Assembly: GCA_947589695.1 (NCBI GenBank)
Contig: CANQBY010000043.1
Coordinates: 1-8,805 of the forward strand
Source of the DNA: an uncultured Bacilli bacterium
GTDB taxonomy: Bacteria; Bacillota_I; Bacilli_A; RF39; UBA660
Reading direction: 5' to 3'
DNA: 8,805 bases
Both the position numbers and the translations under genes were made by a program. The notes beneath the pieces were generated by a model. The model was given only the letters and a program-made list of their open reading frames with translations, did not search any database and was not told where the DNA came from. Positions 1-6,506 of the stretch are shown here, in pieces; positions within the stretch are counted from its first letter, which is position 1, and each line of letters begins with the position of its first letter.

Positions 1-63
<63 letters not shown>

Positions 64-128
64 AAAGATTTATTAATAAAATCTTATATCTAAAGTTTAA
101 TCTAAGCTACTCAAAATTGACTTTTTAA

Positions 129-146
129 CTTAGTTTTCAAAGATCA
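129..146 (-). promoter_or_regulatory. rRNA leader boxA-like antitermination site
   Basis: On the minus strand this reads TGATCTTTGAAAACTAAG. It matches the boxA-type leader element of Bacillus-like rrn operons (TGTTCTTTGAAAACT) and sits about 65-80 bases upstream of the mature 16S end. In the family this site recruits NusB/NusE for rRNA antitermination. Position, strand and match agree. Confidence 0.75.
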
Positions 147-180
147 TTTCTGCGTTGCTTCTTTTGCATCGCGTGTATTT

Positions 181-210
181 AATATATCATACTTCACGAA
201 GCTTTGTCAA
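181..210 (-). promoter_or_regulatory. rRNA promoter P2 (proximal)
   Basis: The minus strand shows a -35 TTGACA (complement of 205-210), an 18-bp spacer and a -10 TATATT (complement of 181-186). A TGA directly before the -10 makes it an extended -10. Transcription would start near 173-175, giving a leader of about 110 nt with boxA in it. The spacer holds a small inverted repeat, CTTC-GT-GAAG. Confidence 0.88.
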
Positions 211-276
211 CAACTTTTTTCATTTTTTTTACACTTTTTTCTTGGCTTTTTCAGCCTTTTTGTCAAGTGCAATAGT

Positions 277-305
277 AATATAACAAAATGTAGAAATAAT
301 GTCAA
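277..305 (-). promoter_or_regulatory. rRNA promoter P1 (distal)
   Basis: The minus strand has TTGACA (300-305), exactly 17 bp, then TATATT (277-282), with TGT before the -10 (extended -10). It lies 95 bp upstream of P2, giving the tandem P1/P2 arrangement usual for rrn operons. Both hexamers are near-perfect, as expected for a strong growth-rate-controlled promoter. Confidence 0.88.
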
Positions 306-308
306 CAA

Positions 309-383
309 TTTTTTTCGATTTTTTTCATTTTTTTGGTTTTTTTGGAAGATTTTAGGAATTTTTGGCAATTTTGGAACTTTTTT
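309..383 (-). promoter_or_regulatory. Phased A-tracts upstream of P1 (UP-element or curved DNA)
   Basis: Directly upstream of the P1 -35 there are eight runs of 4-7 A on the minus strand (T-runs on plus at 309-315, 319-325, 328-334, 337-343, 350-353, 359-363, 369-372, 378-383). Their centres are about 9-11 bp apart, one helical turn. Such phasing bends DNA, and A-tracts just upstream of -35 act as UP elements for the RNA polymerase alpha subunit. A second, shorter phased series (215-261) precedes P2. The phasing is seen in the sequence; the function is inferred. Confidence 0.65.
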
Positions 384-607
384 GGCGAATTAATTTTTAA
401 TAATTTTTAATTTTAATATTTAATTAATTTTATATTTTTTAAAATTTTAGGACCATTAATTAAATATTTTCCACCTTTTCTTTCGAAAAATCACTAAAAT
501 AATCATTTTTTATAATCATTTTTAAGCGTTATTTTAAATTTTATTGATTTTTTAATTTAAAATTTTTAAAAATTCCTGTTTTGACTTATAAAAATTGAAT
601 AGTAAAT

Positions 608-625
608 TTATTTCTACATTTTGTT
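608..625. repeat. 18-bp perfect inverted repeat of the rRNA P1 spacer
   Basis: The plus-strand segment 608-625 (TTATTTCTACATTTTGTT) is the exact reverse complement of 282-299, the spacer of promoter P1 up to the edge of its -10. In the plus orientation the hexamer positions around this copy read GTAAAT and TTTACT, not TTGACA and TATATT. It therefore resembles a decayed, plus-facing copy of P1 and is unlikely to be an active promoter. Confidence 0.6.
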
Positions 626-929
626 TTACTCTATATCTATATAACTTTACTATATAATATATGATTAAACAAATTATTAATGCTTAAATTTTATTTACAA
701 TTTAATTTTAATCCATTTTTTTAATTTTAATCTGTTTTTTTAGCTAATTTTTACTTTTTTTAATTATTTGGCTTTATATTTAGTTGATTTTTAATTTATT
801 TGGTTTTTAATTTATTTGATTTTTACATTTATTTAATATTTTTTAATCTCTTTTGATTTTTTTAATATTTTTATTTTATTCTGCTTAAGGCTATTAAGAC
901 TATTATATTTTTTAGCCGATTGTTAAATA

Positions 930-1001
930 TTTATTTTAGCCAAATCTCGGCCTTTTATTTTAGTCAAACCTTAGCTATTTATTCTATTCAAAACTTAACT
1001 A
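930..1001. repeat. Three degenerate 24-bp tandem repeats
   Basis: Units 930-953, 954-977 and 978-1001 share the frame TTTATTTTAG-CAAA-CT-GCTA with substitutions. A fourth start (TTTATTTTA) runs into the stop codon of ntdP, and a weak copy precedes 930. The period is exact while the units have diverged, which suggests old slippage-type duplication. No function is evident. Confidence 0.6.
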
Positions 1002-1007
1002 TTTATT

Positions 1008-1565
1008 TTAATTTTCTGATGATTGATCAGAATTTTGAGTTAATTCTTGATAAATATTATAATATTTATTAATTAAACCTTCTTTAAAAGGACCTTCATT
1101 ATTCCTTTTCATTTCTATTAAGCTACTTAATTCACTTTTGATTATCAACTGAATATCACTAGGGTAATTCATGAGTTTGCGGTGATAATTGTATTCGTTG
1201 TAGTCTAAAACTTTAAAGCCACCATCAGGAAATACTCTTAAATCAAGGTCATAATCAATATATTTGATAATATCACCATCTATAATATAAGGAGTTGCAA
1301 TATTACAGTAATAAAATAAACCATATTCTTTTAATTGGCCAATTACATTAAACCATCTTTTTTTGAAGAAAAAGAGAATTGCCGGTTCTTTAGCGTGGTA
1401 ACTGCGACCATCTGCTTCGGTTAATTTAGCGCGATTATTAGCCACAATAATATAGTCTCGACCGACATCTAAAACTATAGCTTCATCACAAACTTGGTGA
1501 AGTTTACCATTATGTTTATAGCAATGAATTTGCAACTTATCGCCTACTTTGATTTTATTACTCAT
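1008..1565 (-). CDS. ntdP: NtdP-type nucleoside tri-/diphosphatase (DUF402 family, YgaC-like)
   Basis: The 185-residue product matches the DUF402 family of Bacillota (B. subtilis YgaC, staphylococcal Ntdp). These soluble cytosolic enzymes hydrolyse nucleoside tri- and diphosphates with divalent metal. Family signatures in order are IHCYKHNGKLH (13-23), the ADGR/AKEPAI block (51-63), RWFNVIG (70-76), YYCNIATP (85-92) and the acidic metal-binding stretch KYIDYDLDLRVFPDG (101-115). A GPF motif near the C-terminus matches the YgaC GPF. Length is usual (about 175-185). The ATG at 1563-1565 is preceded by GAGGAG at a good distance and by an extended -10 promoter. The gene stands alone, with the ctpA terminator upstream. 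No clear terminator follows, only degenerate repeats. Family confidence is high; the cellular substrate is not readable from sequence. Confidence 0.93.
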   Translation of the reverse strand: MSNKIKVGDKLQIHCYKHNGKLHQVCDEAIVLDVGRDYIIVANNRAKLTEADGRSYHAKEPAILFFFKKRWFNVIGQLKEYGLFYYCNIATPYIIDGDIIKYIDYDLDLRVFPDGGFKVLDYNEYNYHRKLMNYPSDIQLIIKSELSSLIEMKRNNEGPFKEGLINKYYNIYQELTQNSDQSSEN

Positions 1566-1601
1566 TTTGATACTCCTCGCCTTGGCTTTACAACTATCTA
1601 T

Positions 1602-1630
1602 ATTATATCATAAAATTTTAAAATCACAAA
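1602..1630 (-). promoter_or_regulatory. Promoter of ntdP (extended -10)
   Basis: The minus strand reads TGATATAAT, an extended -10 with a consensus TATAAT hexamer (1602-1607). The -35 region is weak (TTTGTG, 1625-1630, at 17 bp). Transcription would start near 1595, leaving a roughly 30-nt leader with the GAGGAG ribosome binding site. Confidence 0.65.
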
Positions 1631-1752
1631 ATTTATTTATGAGAAGATTTCCTTTGGGATATTTTAACCAAACAAATGGTACCTTTAAATATTAAAATAC
1701 TGGTATTTTTTAGATATGTTTCTAATCAAGGTTAGTTTACTTTAGTAATTCA

Positions 1753-1786
1753 ATAAAAAAGAATAGCTAATAGGTTAGATATTCTT
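1753..1786 (-). terminator. Rho-independent terminator after ctpA
   Basis: On the minus strand AAGAATA (1780-1786) pairs with TATTCTT (1759-1765). An inner CTAA/TTAG stem closes a CCTA loop with one mismatch between the two stems. A run of T follows (complement of 1753-1758). It lies 24 bp past the ctpA stop codon. Confidence 0.8.
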
Positions 1787-1809
1787 ATAAAATAAAATTT
1801 ATGATCAAG

Positions 1810-3012
1810 TTAATTGATATTAGCATTTAAAATGCTTTGGGCTTTTTCAAGTTGGCGATCGATTATTTCAGTAACATTTCCTTCTTCGTCTTTTACCTCT
1901 TCGTTGCTAATTGGATAATCAGGAGCAATACCGGCGCCATCAATACATATACCCTTAGGAGTTAGCCACCGAGCAGAAGTGTATTTTACCATCGAGCCGT
2001 CTTCTAGTTCCATTGTTTGTTGTACTTTACCTTTGCCAAAAGAAGTTTCTCCGACAATTTTAGCACCATAACTATCTTGAAGGGCAGCTGCAAGAATTTC
2101 AGAAGCAGAGGCTGAATTGCCATTTAAAAGAATAATAATATCATATGTCCTAGCTTCTTCAGTTTTATCAACATATTTGGTTACTTCATTTTTATAATTT
2201 AAACTATATATGAGTTTATCTTTTGCTAAAAATTTATTGGCAACAGCTTCGGCGGCGTCTAAATAACCACCTGTATTGTTTCTTAAATCGATGATAAGAT
2301 TGGTCATACCAGATTCTTCCATTTTATTTAAAGCTTTACTTACTTGTTCACTTAAGGTTTTCGAAAATGCCGTAATCTGTAAATAACCAGTGGTACTTTC
2401 CGGCAATAAGTAATAATCAATATTAGGAGATATAATCTTTTCGGCTGCAAGAGTAACCGATATTTCATCGGCACCGCGCATTAACTTTAAAGTAAAAGGG
2501 CCATTATTGTTTTTAATCATTTTAACAATTTCCGAAGCTGATACTTCCCTTACATCAACATCATTAAAGCCCACTATAACATCCCCAGCTTGAAGATTAG
2601 CTTTAAATGCGGGAGTGTCTTCATAAACTTTAGAAATTGATTTATCAGAATTGTTAATAGATACCCCGATACCAACATATTCACCGGATAAACTTTCGAC
2701 TAATTCGTTCGTGGCATCATCATCTAAATAAGTGGTATAATCATCACCTAAATAACTCATCATGGCCGCGATGGCTTTTTCTAATAATTTATCTTTGTCA
2801 ATATCTTCGTAATATTCCGATAGAATATTGGCATAAACTTCCAAAAATTGATTTAAACTTTCATCTTTAGATAAGTCAGCATAACTTATTTTATTGGATA
2901 ATTTATTATTGTTATAGACTACTACACCAGTTGTTAAAGCGGATACAATACTAGTAATAACAACAATTATAAGAGTCCACATTAAATTAAAACCATGATT
3001 TTTATTATTCAT
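1810..3012 (-). CDS. ctpA: C-terminal processing peptidase, S41 family, membrane-anchored
   Basis: This 400-residue serine protease should cleave extracytoplasmic proteins from their C-terminal side. A short N-tail and one hydrophobic helix (about 10-33) form a signal anchor. A PDZ domain follows (about 105-190, with EYVGIGVSI and QAGDVIVGFN), then the S41 catalytic core. The core shows LIIDLRNNTGGYLDAA (239-254), the nucleophile in NGNSASASE (Ser302) and the general base in GETSFGKGKVQ (Lys327). The Ser-Lys spacing of 25 is that of known family members. It lacks the C-terminal peptidoglycan-binding extension of some CtpA proteins. The ATG at 3010-3012 has AAGGTGAG five bases upstream. It is transcribed alone between two terminators. 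Two putative cell-surface proteins are encoded just upstream, which makes them possible substrates or partners, but only by proximity. Confidence 0.95.
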   Translation of the reverse strand: MNNKNHGFNLMWTLIIVVITSIVSALTTGVVVYNNNKLSNKISYADLSKDESLNQFLEVYANILSEYYEDIDKDKLLEKAIAAMMSYLGDDYTTYLDDDATNELVESLSGEYVGIGVSINNSDKSISKVYEDTPAFKANLQAGDVIVGFNDVDVREVSASEIVKMIKNNNGPFTLKLMRGADEISVTLAAEKIISPNIDYYLLPESTTGYLQITAFSKTLSEQVSKALNKMEESGMTNLIIDLRNNTGGYLDAAEAVANKFLAKDKLIYSLNYKNEVTKYVDKTEEARTYDIIILLNGNSASASEILAAALQDSYGAKIVGETSFGKGKVQQTMELEDGSMVKYTSARWLTPKGICIDGAGIAPDYPISNEEVKDEEGNVTEIIDRQLEKAQSILNANIN

Positions 3013-3049
3013 TTTCTCACCTTGACCTAGTTTTTATACTACTGATATA

Positions 3050-3078
3050 ATCATATCATAAAAATAGATAAAGATAAA
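3050..3078 (-). promoter_or_regulatory. Putative ctpA promoter (extended -10)
   Basis: The minus strand shows TGATATGAT, an extended -10 with hexamer TATGAT (3050-3055), about 37 bp upstream of the start codon. The -35 (TTTATC, 3073-3078) is poor. It lies downstream of the terminator of the preceding gene, so ctpA needs a promoter here. Confidence 0.5.
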
Positions 3079-3089
3079 GAATAAAATTT

Positions 3090-3115
3090 AAAAAAAGATA
3101 CTTTAGAGGGTATCT
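3090..3115 (-). terminator. Rho-independent terminator after the 182-residue membrane protein gene
   Basis: On the minus strand AGATAC (3110-3115) pairs with GTATCT (3096-3101) around an 8-nt loop, followed by a seven-T run reaching 3090. It starts 8 bases after the stop codon at 3124. Confidence 0.75.
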
Positions 3116-3123
3116 AAAATATC

Positions 3124-3672
3124 TTAATCTTCACTATCGTCAGAAACTACATATTTTAAAACTTCTGATATTTTACTTTCTTCAGTATAAGTTTCGGTAA
3201 TCTTTTTGTTTTTGATTTTAATTAAAGTTGGGCCTGATACTTTAAACTGAGATAAATCATTAGTTTTTAAATTAGCTTTATCACTTAAATATTTTTTATT
3301 GAATTCTTGAGATAAATCAGCAAGATAAACTTTTAGAGCGTCTTCATTCTTAGTATAATTACTCATTAAGCCGGTATAATAGACAGAATCACTCTTGGAA
3401 TTATCTAAAATCATAACATAATATTCAGATTCGGGTTTATTAAACATAGCACCAATTAAAGTAGTATTATAATTTACTTGACCGGCCGTATAATTATTGG
3501 TTTCTTCCTTATGAAATAAGTCTTTTGTTACAAAAATCCGAGTTAGAAAATAAATTAGGACGATAGCGATTATTAAACCAACGACAATGATGATTAAACG
3601 TTTAACATCATTTTCATCTTCATTATAGTATTTTTCCTCTTTTATTCTTTTTCTGCTTTTTTTTGCTGTCAT
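3124..3672 (-). CDS. Single-pass membrane protein with a cysteine-free thioredoxin-like domain
   Basis: The 182-residue product has a highly charged cytoplasmic N-tail (1-24) and one membrane helix (about 25-47), with the rest outside. The outer part reads like a thioredoxin fold. There is a strand EYYVMILDNS (83-92), a short loop where the CxxC would be, a strand LKVYLADLS (113-121), then GPTLIKIKNKKI (147-158) with a cis-Pro-like Pro148, as in thioredoxin PTL-f-dG. There is no cysteine anywhere, so thiol-disulfide chemistry is excluded; a binding or scaffold role is likelier. The fold call is by eye only. The ATG has GGTGAAG upstream and a promoter so close that the 5' leader is only about 12 nt. 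Own promoter and terminator make it a single-gene unit. Confidence 0.72.
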   Translation of the reverse strand: MTAKKSRKRIKEEKYYNEDENDVKRLIIIVVGLIIAIVLIYFLTRIFVTKDLFHKEETNNYTAGQVNYNTTLIGAMFNKPESEYYVMILDNSKSDSVYYTGLMSNYTKNEDALKVYLADLSQEFNKKYLSDKANLKTNDLSQFKVSGPTLIKIKNKKITETYTEESKISEVLKYVVSDDSED

Positions 3673-3689
3673 TTTTCTTCACCATTTAA

Positions 3690-3718
3690 ATTATAGCAAG
3701 AAAAAAGGAAGAAAGCAA
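3690..3718 (-). promoter_or_regulatory. Promoter of the 182-residue membrane protein gene, overlapping a terminator
   Basis: On the minus strand TTGCTT (3713-3718), a 17-bp spacer and TATAAT (3690-3695) with a preceding TGC (extended -10). The -35 and spacer are built from the terminator hairpin and T-run of the upstream lipoprotein gene. The predicted start lies near 3683, leaving a leader of about a dozen bases that begins at the ribosome binding site. Confidence 0.78.
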
Positions 3719-3730
3719 CTAACTTTCTTC
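3701..3730 (-). terminator. Rho-independent terminator of the lipoprotein gene
   Basis: On the minus strand GAAGAAAG (3723-3730) pairs perfectly with CTTTCTTC (3708-3715) around a 7-nt loop, followed by C and six T. It is about 85 bp past the lipoprotein stop codon. It shares bases with the -35 of the next gene. Confidence 0.82.
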
Positions 3731-3815
3731 GCTTCGTGTTTATTTATTAAGGTTTTAGAAGAAAATGACCCTTCTTTTTTTAGAAATTTAGATTGAAATT
3801 ACTAATTTTTAAGAC

Positions 3816-5009
3816 TTATTTGCCAACAGATACAGTGGTAATATTACCAAGAGATTCAGCGATAGTAACCATTTCGGATGTCGATAAGTCATTACTAGTT
3901 AAATAATAAGAGATATTATTGCTAGTCCAATACATGGAATTAGCACTTTTCGCAGCGATAGTATCACTTAACATAATAGGATCACCATAGACAGGTATAA
4001 TTTCAAATTCATTTGATACCGTAGCTACTTCTTCAATTAAAACAAAGTTTTTATCACCAGCGAAAGTTAAAATAACCCGATTTCCTTCGTCAGTATCTAC
4101 TTTCTCACTGTTGGATAGATAAGTTTCACTAGGTATATATAAAGGATAAATTATACTATCTAAAATACTGGTTTTAGTATCACATTCTTCACCAGAACAA
4201 CTATTAGAATCGGTAATATTGGAATTGTTGGAGTATTTATCATTAAGGTTGGAATTATTCGAATATTTATCAGATGAAGCATTAGAACTTTGGTTATTGG
4301 TAGTTTGGTTATTTTCTTGGGATGAATTTGTCTCGTTATTATTGGTAGAAGTATTTTTATTTGCTTCAGGTTTAGTTTCAGTGATACTGGTATCGATTAA
4401 GTCTTCAAGGGCAAAATCTTCCTTTTCAAGTTTAGCTTTTAAGTTTAGAGAAGTAAAGATAACTTTTATACACACGGTATCATTATTATTATATACTTCA
4501 ACTTTTTCTAAATTTAGATCTTTGTCAAAATAAATTTTTTGATAACTCAACTCACTATTATTGGGATAATTTACTTTTGATTGGGCTAAATAACCATCTT
4601 CATTTTCGGTAATTTTACAATTGGTGTCATTTTTCATATCTTTTAAAAGTGAAGATAAAATATAAGTTTGGCTACTAGAATCAGGCCATTCACTTTGGAA
4701 TTTAAAACTCTTATTTAGACTGGGGGTTACGACATAGACCCCATCATCATTTCTTAAAATTACTTGTTCATGATTATTAGTTTGATTTACTAAAGTTACT
4801 TTATAATAATTATCTTTTAAAAAACTAGCTTCTAAACTATAAGTATAAGTTTCTTCATTGCTAATGATTTCCATATTACCTTTTAAAATATAAGACTTAC
4901 TATTAGTAATGCTATCGGCAAATTTTTGCATTAAATCTTCAGAACTTTTTTTACCACAGCCAGTTACTAATAACATTAAGCTCACAACTAGTAGAGCTAT
5001 TTTTTTCAT
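3816..5009 (-). CDS. Lipoprotein with LolA-like N-terminal and DUF4367-like C-terminal domains
   Basis: The 397-residue product has a type II signal peptide with lipobox LVTGC (lipidated Cys18), so it is anchored on the outer face of the membrane. Residues about 25-205 form a beta-rich domain like LolA/outer-membrane-lipoprotein-sorting relatives found in Gram-positives (SYILKGNMEI, LKDNYYKVTL, YQKIYFDKDLNLEKVEVY). Residues about 212-278 are an Asn/Ser/Thr-rich linker with a tandem DKYSNNSN repeat and a CSGEEC pair that could form a disulfide. Residues about 285-397 resemble DUF4367 (YPLYIPSETY, then MYWTSNNISYYLTSNDLS and MVTIAESL). The ATG follows AAGGAAGTG. The promoter is probably near 5033 (TATAGT with a weak -35). 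The domains are recognised by eye; the ligand is unknown. Confidence 0.8.
   Translation of the reverse strand: MKKIALLVVSLMLLVTGCGKKSSEDLMQKFADSITNSKSYILKGNMEIISNEETYTYSLEASFLKDNYYKVTLVNQTNNHEQVILRNDDGVYVVTPSLNKSFKFQSEWPDSSSQTYILSSLLKDMKNDTNCKITENEDGYLAQSKVNYPNNSELSYQKIYFDKDLNLEKVEVYNNNDTVCIKVIFTSLNLKAKLEKEDFALEDLIDTSITETKPEANKNTSTNNNETNSSQENNQTTNNQSSNASSDKYSNNSNLNDKYSNNSNITDSNSCSGEECDTKTSILDSIIYPLYIPSETYLSNSEKVDTDEGNRVILTFAGDKNFVLIEEVATVSNEFEIIPVYGDPIMLSDTIAAKSANSMYWTSNNISYYLTSNDLSTSEMVTIAESLGNITTVSVGK
4212..4271 (-). repeat. Two 30-bp tandem repeats in the lipoprotein linker
   Basis: Segments 4212-4241 and 4242-4271 encode DKYSNNSNIT and DKYSNNSNLN. Eight of ten residues are identical and the DNA is mostly conserved. 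This is a recent in-frame duplication lengthening a flexible extracellular linker. Confidence 0.8.
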
Positions 5010-5134
5010 AAAACACTTCCTTTTCTAATTTAACTATATTGTTAGATTTTGAAAATATTCATTAAATTAAAAAAGATAATTTTTGGTATAAAAAGAATAC
5101 TAATGGTAATAATATAAATAAAGGGTGTGAGAAA

Positions 5135-5341
5135 ATGGAAACATTACAAAAGATAGCATTAATTTTTACAATTATTGGAGCTATTAACTGGGGTTTAATT
5201 GGGTTCTTTGATTTTAACTTAGTTGCTAGTTTATTTGAAGATGCTTCAGTAATATCAAGAATTATTTATGCGATTGTGGGTGTTTGTGGAATTATTAACA
5301 TTATGTTATTGTTCTATCATATAGAAAAAGACCCAAGATAG
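5135..5341 (+). CDS. DUF378 family small membrane protein (YuzA-like)
   Basis: The 68-residue protein has two membrane helices (about 5-26 and 38-61) and the family signature INWGLIGFFDFNLVASLF (18-35), typical of DUF378/YuzA. The family's biochemical role is not known. It is the only gene on the plus strand. The ATG at 5135 is preceded by AAGGGTG, and a possible promoter (TTGGTA at 5083, TAATAA at 5107, 18-bp spacer) lies in the 125-bp gap shared with the divergent lipoprotein gene. A strong terminator follows directly. Confidence 0.9.
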   Translation: METLQKIALIFTIIGAINWGLIGFFDFNLVASLFEDASVISRIIYAIVGVCGIINIMLLFYHIEKDPR

Positions 5342-5349
5342 GTCTATAT

Positions 5350-5370
5350 AGTGCAATATGCACTTTTTTT
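5350..5370 (+). terminator. Rho-independent terminator after the DUF378 gene
   Basis: AGTGCA (5350-5355) pairs with TGCACT (5359-5364) around ATA, followed by T to 5370. It lies 9 bp past the stop codon. The convergent reverse transcriptase gene ends at 5373, so the same hairpin may also act on the minus strand, where the T-run is poor (TATATAG). Confidence 0.85.
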
Positions 5371-5372
5371 AT

Positions 5373-6506
5373 TTATAAATCCATTTTTTTAATTAAATTT
5401 TTGGTATGAGCAACAGATAAATAGCCCATATATGAGGCTTTTACTTGTTCATAATTAGAAGCATTAATTTTTTTTAGTTTGCGCATTTTGCGTTTGATGC
5501 GTCTTTTCGTTTGGGGATTAATTTTTAAAATTAGTTTTTTACCTTTTAATAAGAATTGATAGCCTAAAAAGCCAAAGCCATGATTTAAGTCATAAATATT
5601 TGTTTTACGATTAAGTTCTAATTTAAATTCTTTTAATTTTTCTTCAATTTGTTTTTTAAGTTCTTTTAAATGTTCTTTATCATGATCAAAAATAACAAAA
5701 TCATCCATATAACGAACGTAGTATTTACAATATAGTTTTTCTTTAATATAGTGGTCTAAATCATTTAAGAAATAGATGGCTAATAACTGAGATGTCATAT
5801 TACCAATAGGTAGGCCTTTTCCTTTAGAATATAAAGGGATTCTTTTTAATTCACTTATTTTTTGCTCTTTATCAGAAATATTAAGTTTTTTGATTCGTTC
5901 GATTTCTTTATTAACAACTCTTTTAATATTAGAATTAACATAATCGGCATCGGTAGAATCAATAATATTTTGGATTATATTATATATTTCGGGATCAGTA
6001 ACAAATCTTTTAACCTTATTTAAGATTAATTCATGATCAATACTATAAAAATACTTTTTAATATCACATTTTAAACAATAGACTTTATCATAATTAAGTT
6101 TTAATTTATTAACATACATTTTAACATAACGAATACCTTCTTTAGTTCCTTTACCAACACGAGTGGCAACATTTTGGGGAATAAGATGAGGAGTAATACC
6201 TGGGGATAATACATATTTACTAATTAAATGATTAACCACTTTATCACTCATGATTTCACTCATAATTATTCGATATTTGGGTTCATGAACTAAAAAGACA
6301 TTATAATGACTATGATTATAGGTTTTATTTTTTAAAACGGTTAAAATACTAATTATATTGCTCGAATAAAATAATTCAAATTTATGGAGTTTGCCACGAT
6401 TTTTGGTTTTAGTGCGAATAACTTGATACATCTCTCTTATTTTATCAATATCAACTAAATCATTATAACTTACTTGGGGTTTGTTTGATGGTTTTAATGA
6501 TTCCAT
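5373..6506 (-). CDS. Reverse transcriptase of a diversity-generating retroelement
   Basis: The 377-residue protein contains the full RT palm. Motif A is CDIKKYFYSID (catalytic Asp148), the DGR-type motif 4 is GLPIGNMTSQ (231-240, where group II intron enzymes have QGxxxSP), and the active site is YVRYMDD (Asp268, Asp269). FLGY (313-316) follows, then a basic thumb. NVATRVGKGT (113-122) matches the family's GKGT block. No maturase, endonuclease or other fused domain is present, and size fits DGR enzymes. Together with Avd it would copy template RNA with errors at adenines. I chose the ATG at 6504-6506, which has GGAA 8 bases upstream, over an in-frame TTG at 6512 that lies too close to it. It overlaps avd by 44 bp, so translation is probably coupled. 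An unusual lysine-rich insertion lies between motif A and motif 4. Confidence 0.9.
   Translation of the reverse strand: MESLKPSNKPQVSYNDLVDIDKIREMYQVIRTKTKNRGKLHKFELFYSSNIISILTVLKNKTYNHSHYNVFLVHEPKYRIIMSEIMSDKVVNHLISKYVLSPGITPHLIPQNVATRVGKGTKEGIRYVKMYVNKLKLNYDKVYCLKCDIKKYFYSIDHELILNKVKRFVTDPEIYNIIQNIIDSTDADYVNSNIKRVVNKEIERIKKLNISDKEQKISELKRIPLYSKGKGLPIGNMTSQLLAIYFLNDLDHYIKEKLYCKYYVRYMDDFVIFDHDKEHLKELKKQIEEKLKEFKLELNRKTNIYDLNHGFGFLGYQFLLKGKKLILKINPQTKRRIKRKMRKLKKINASNYEQVKASYMGYLSVAHTKNLIKKMDL

Larger units (their letters stand above)
384..1007. other. Long AT-rich intergenic region without genes
   Basis: No open reading frame with a ribosome binding site is seen on either strand, and I see no tRNA or other RNA gene. 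The sequence is almost entirely A and T, with strong strand asymmetry (T-rich on plus). It is built from short degenerate words such as TTTTTAATTTATTTGG. It contains an inverted copy of the P1 spacer at 608-625 and 24-bp degenerate repeats at its right end. No clear terminator for the upstream ntdP gene is found here, so its transcript may run into the region or end by another route. Confidence 0.7.

Noticed and set aside
244..261. Small GGCT/AGCC hairpin with T-run on the plus strand
   Set aside because: The stem is only 4 bp and no plus-strand gene precedes it; it falls in the phased A-tract region.
261..266. Third TTGACA between P1 and P2 as another rRNA promoter
   Set aside because: No acceptable -10 is found at 16-18 bp on the minus strand.
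930..1001. CRISPR array
   Set aside because: The 24-bp units are contiguous and degenerate, without unique spacers, and no cas gene is present.
3750..3782. AGAAG/CTTCT hairpin followed by T on the plus strand
   Set aside because: No plus-strand gene lies upstream, the stem is weak, and the minus-strand terminator at 3701-3730 is much better.
4219..4533. Plus-strand open frame of 104 codons
   Set aside because: It lies wholly antisense to the lipoprotein gene, has no ribosome binding site or recognisable domain, and its Leu/Ser-rich composition mirrors the Asn/Ser linker on the other strand.
5373..6506. Group II intron or retron reverse transcriptase
   Set aside because: There is no maturase or endonuclease domain, no intron RNA structure around it, and no retron msr/msd. 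The IGNMTSQ motif plus Avd and MSL neighbours fit a DGR.
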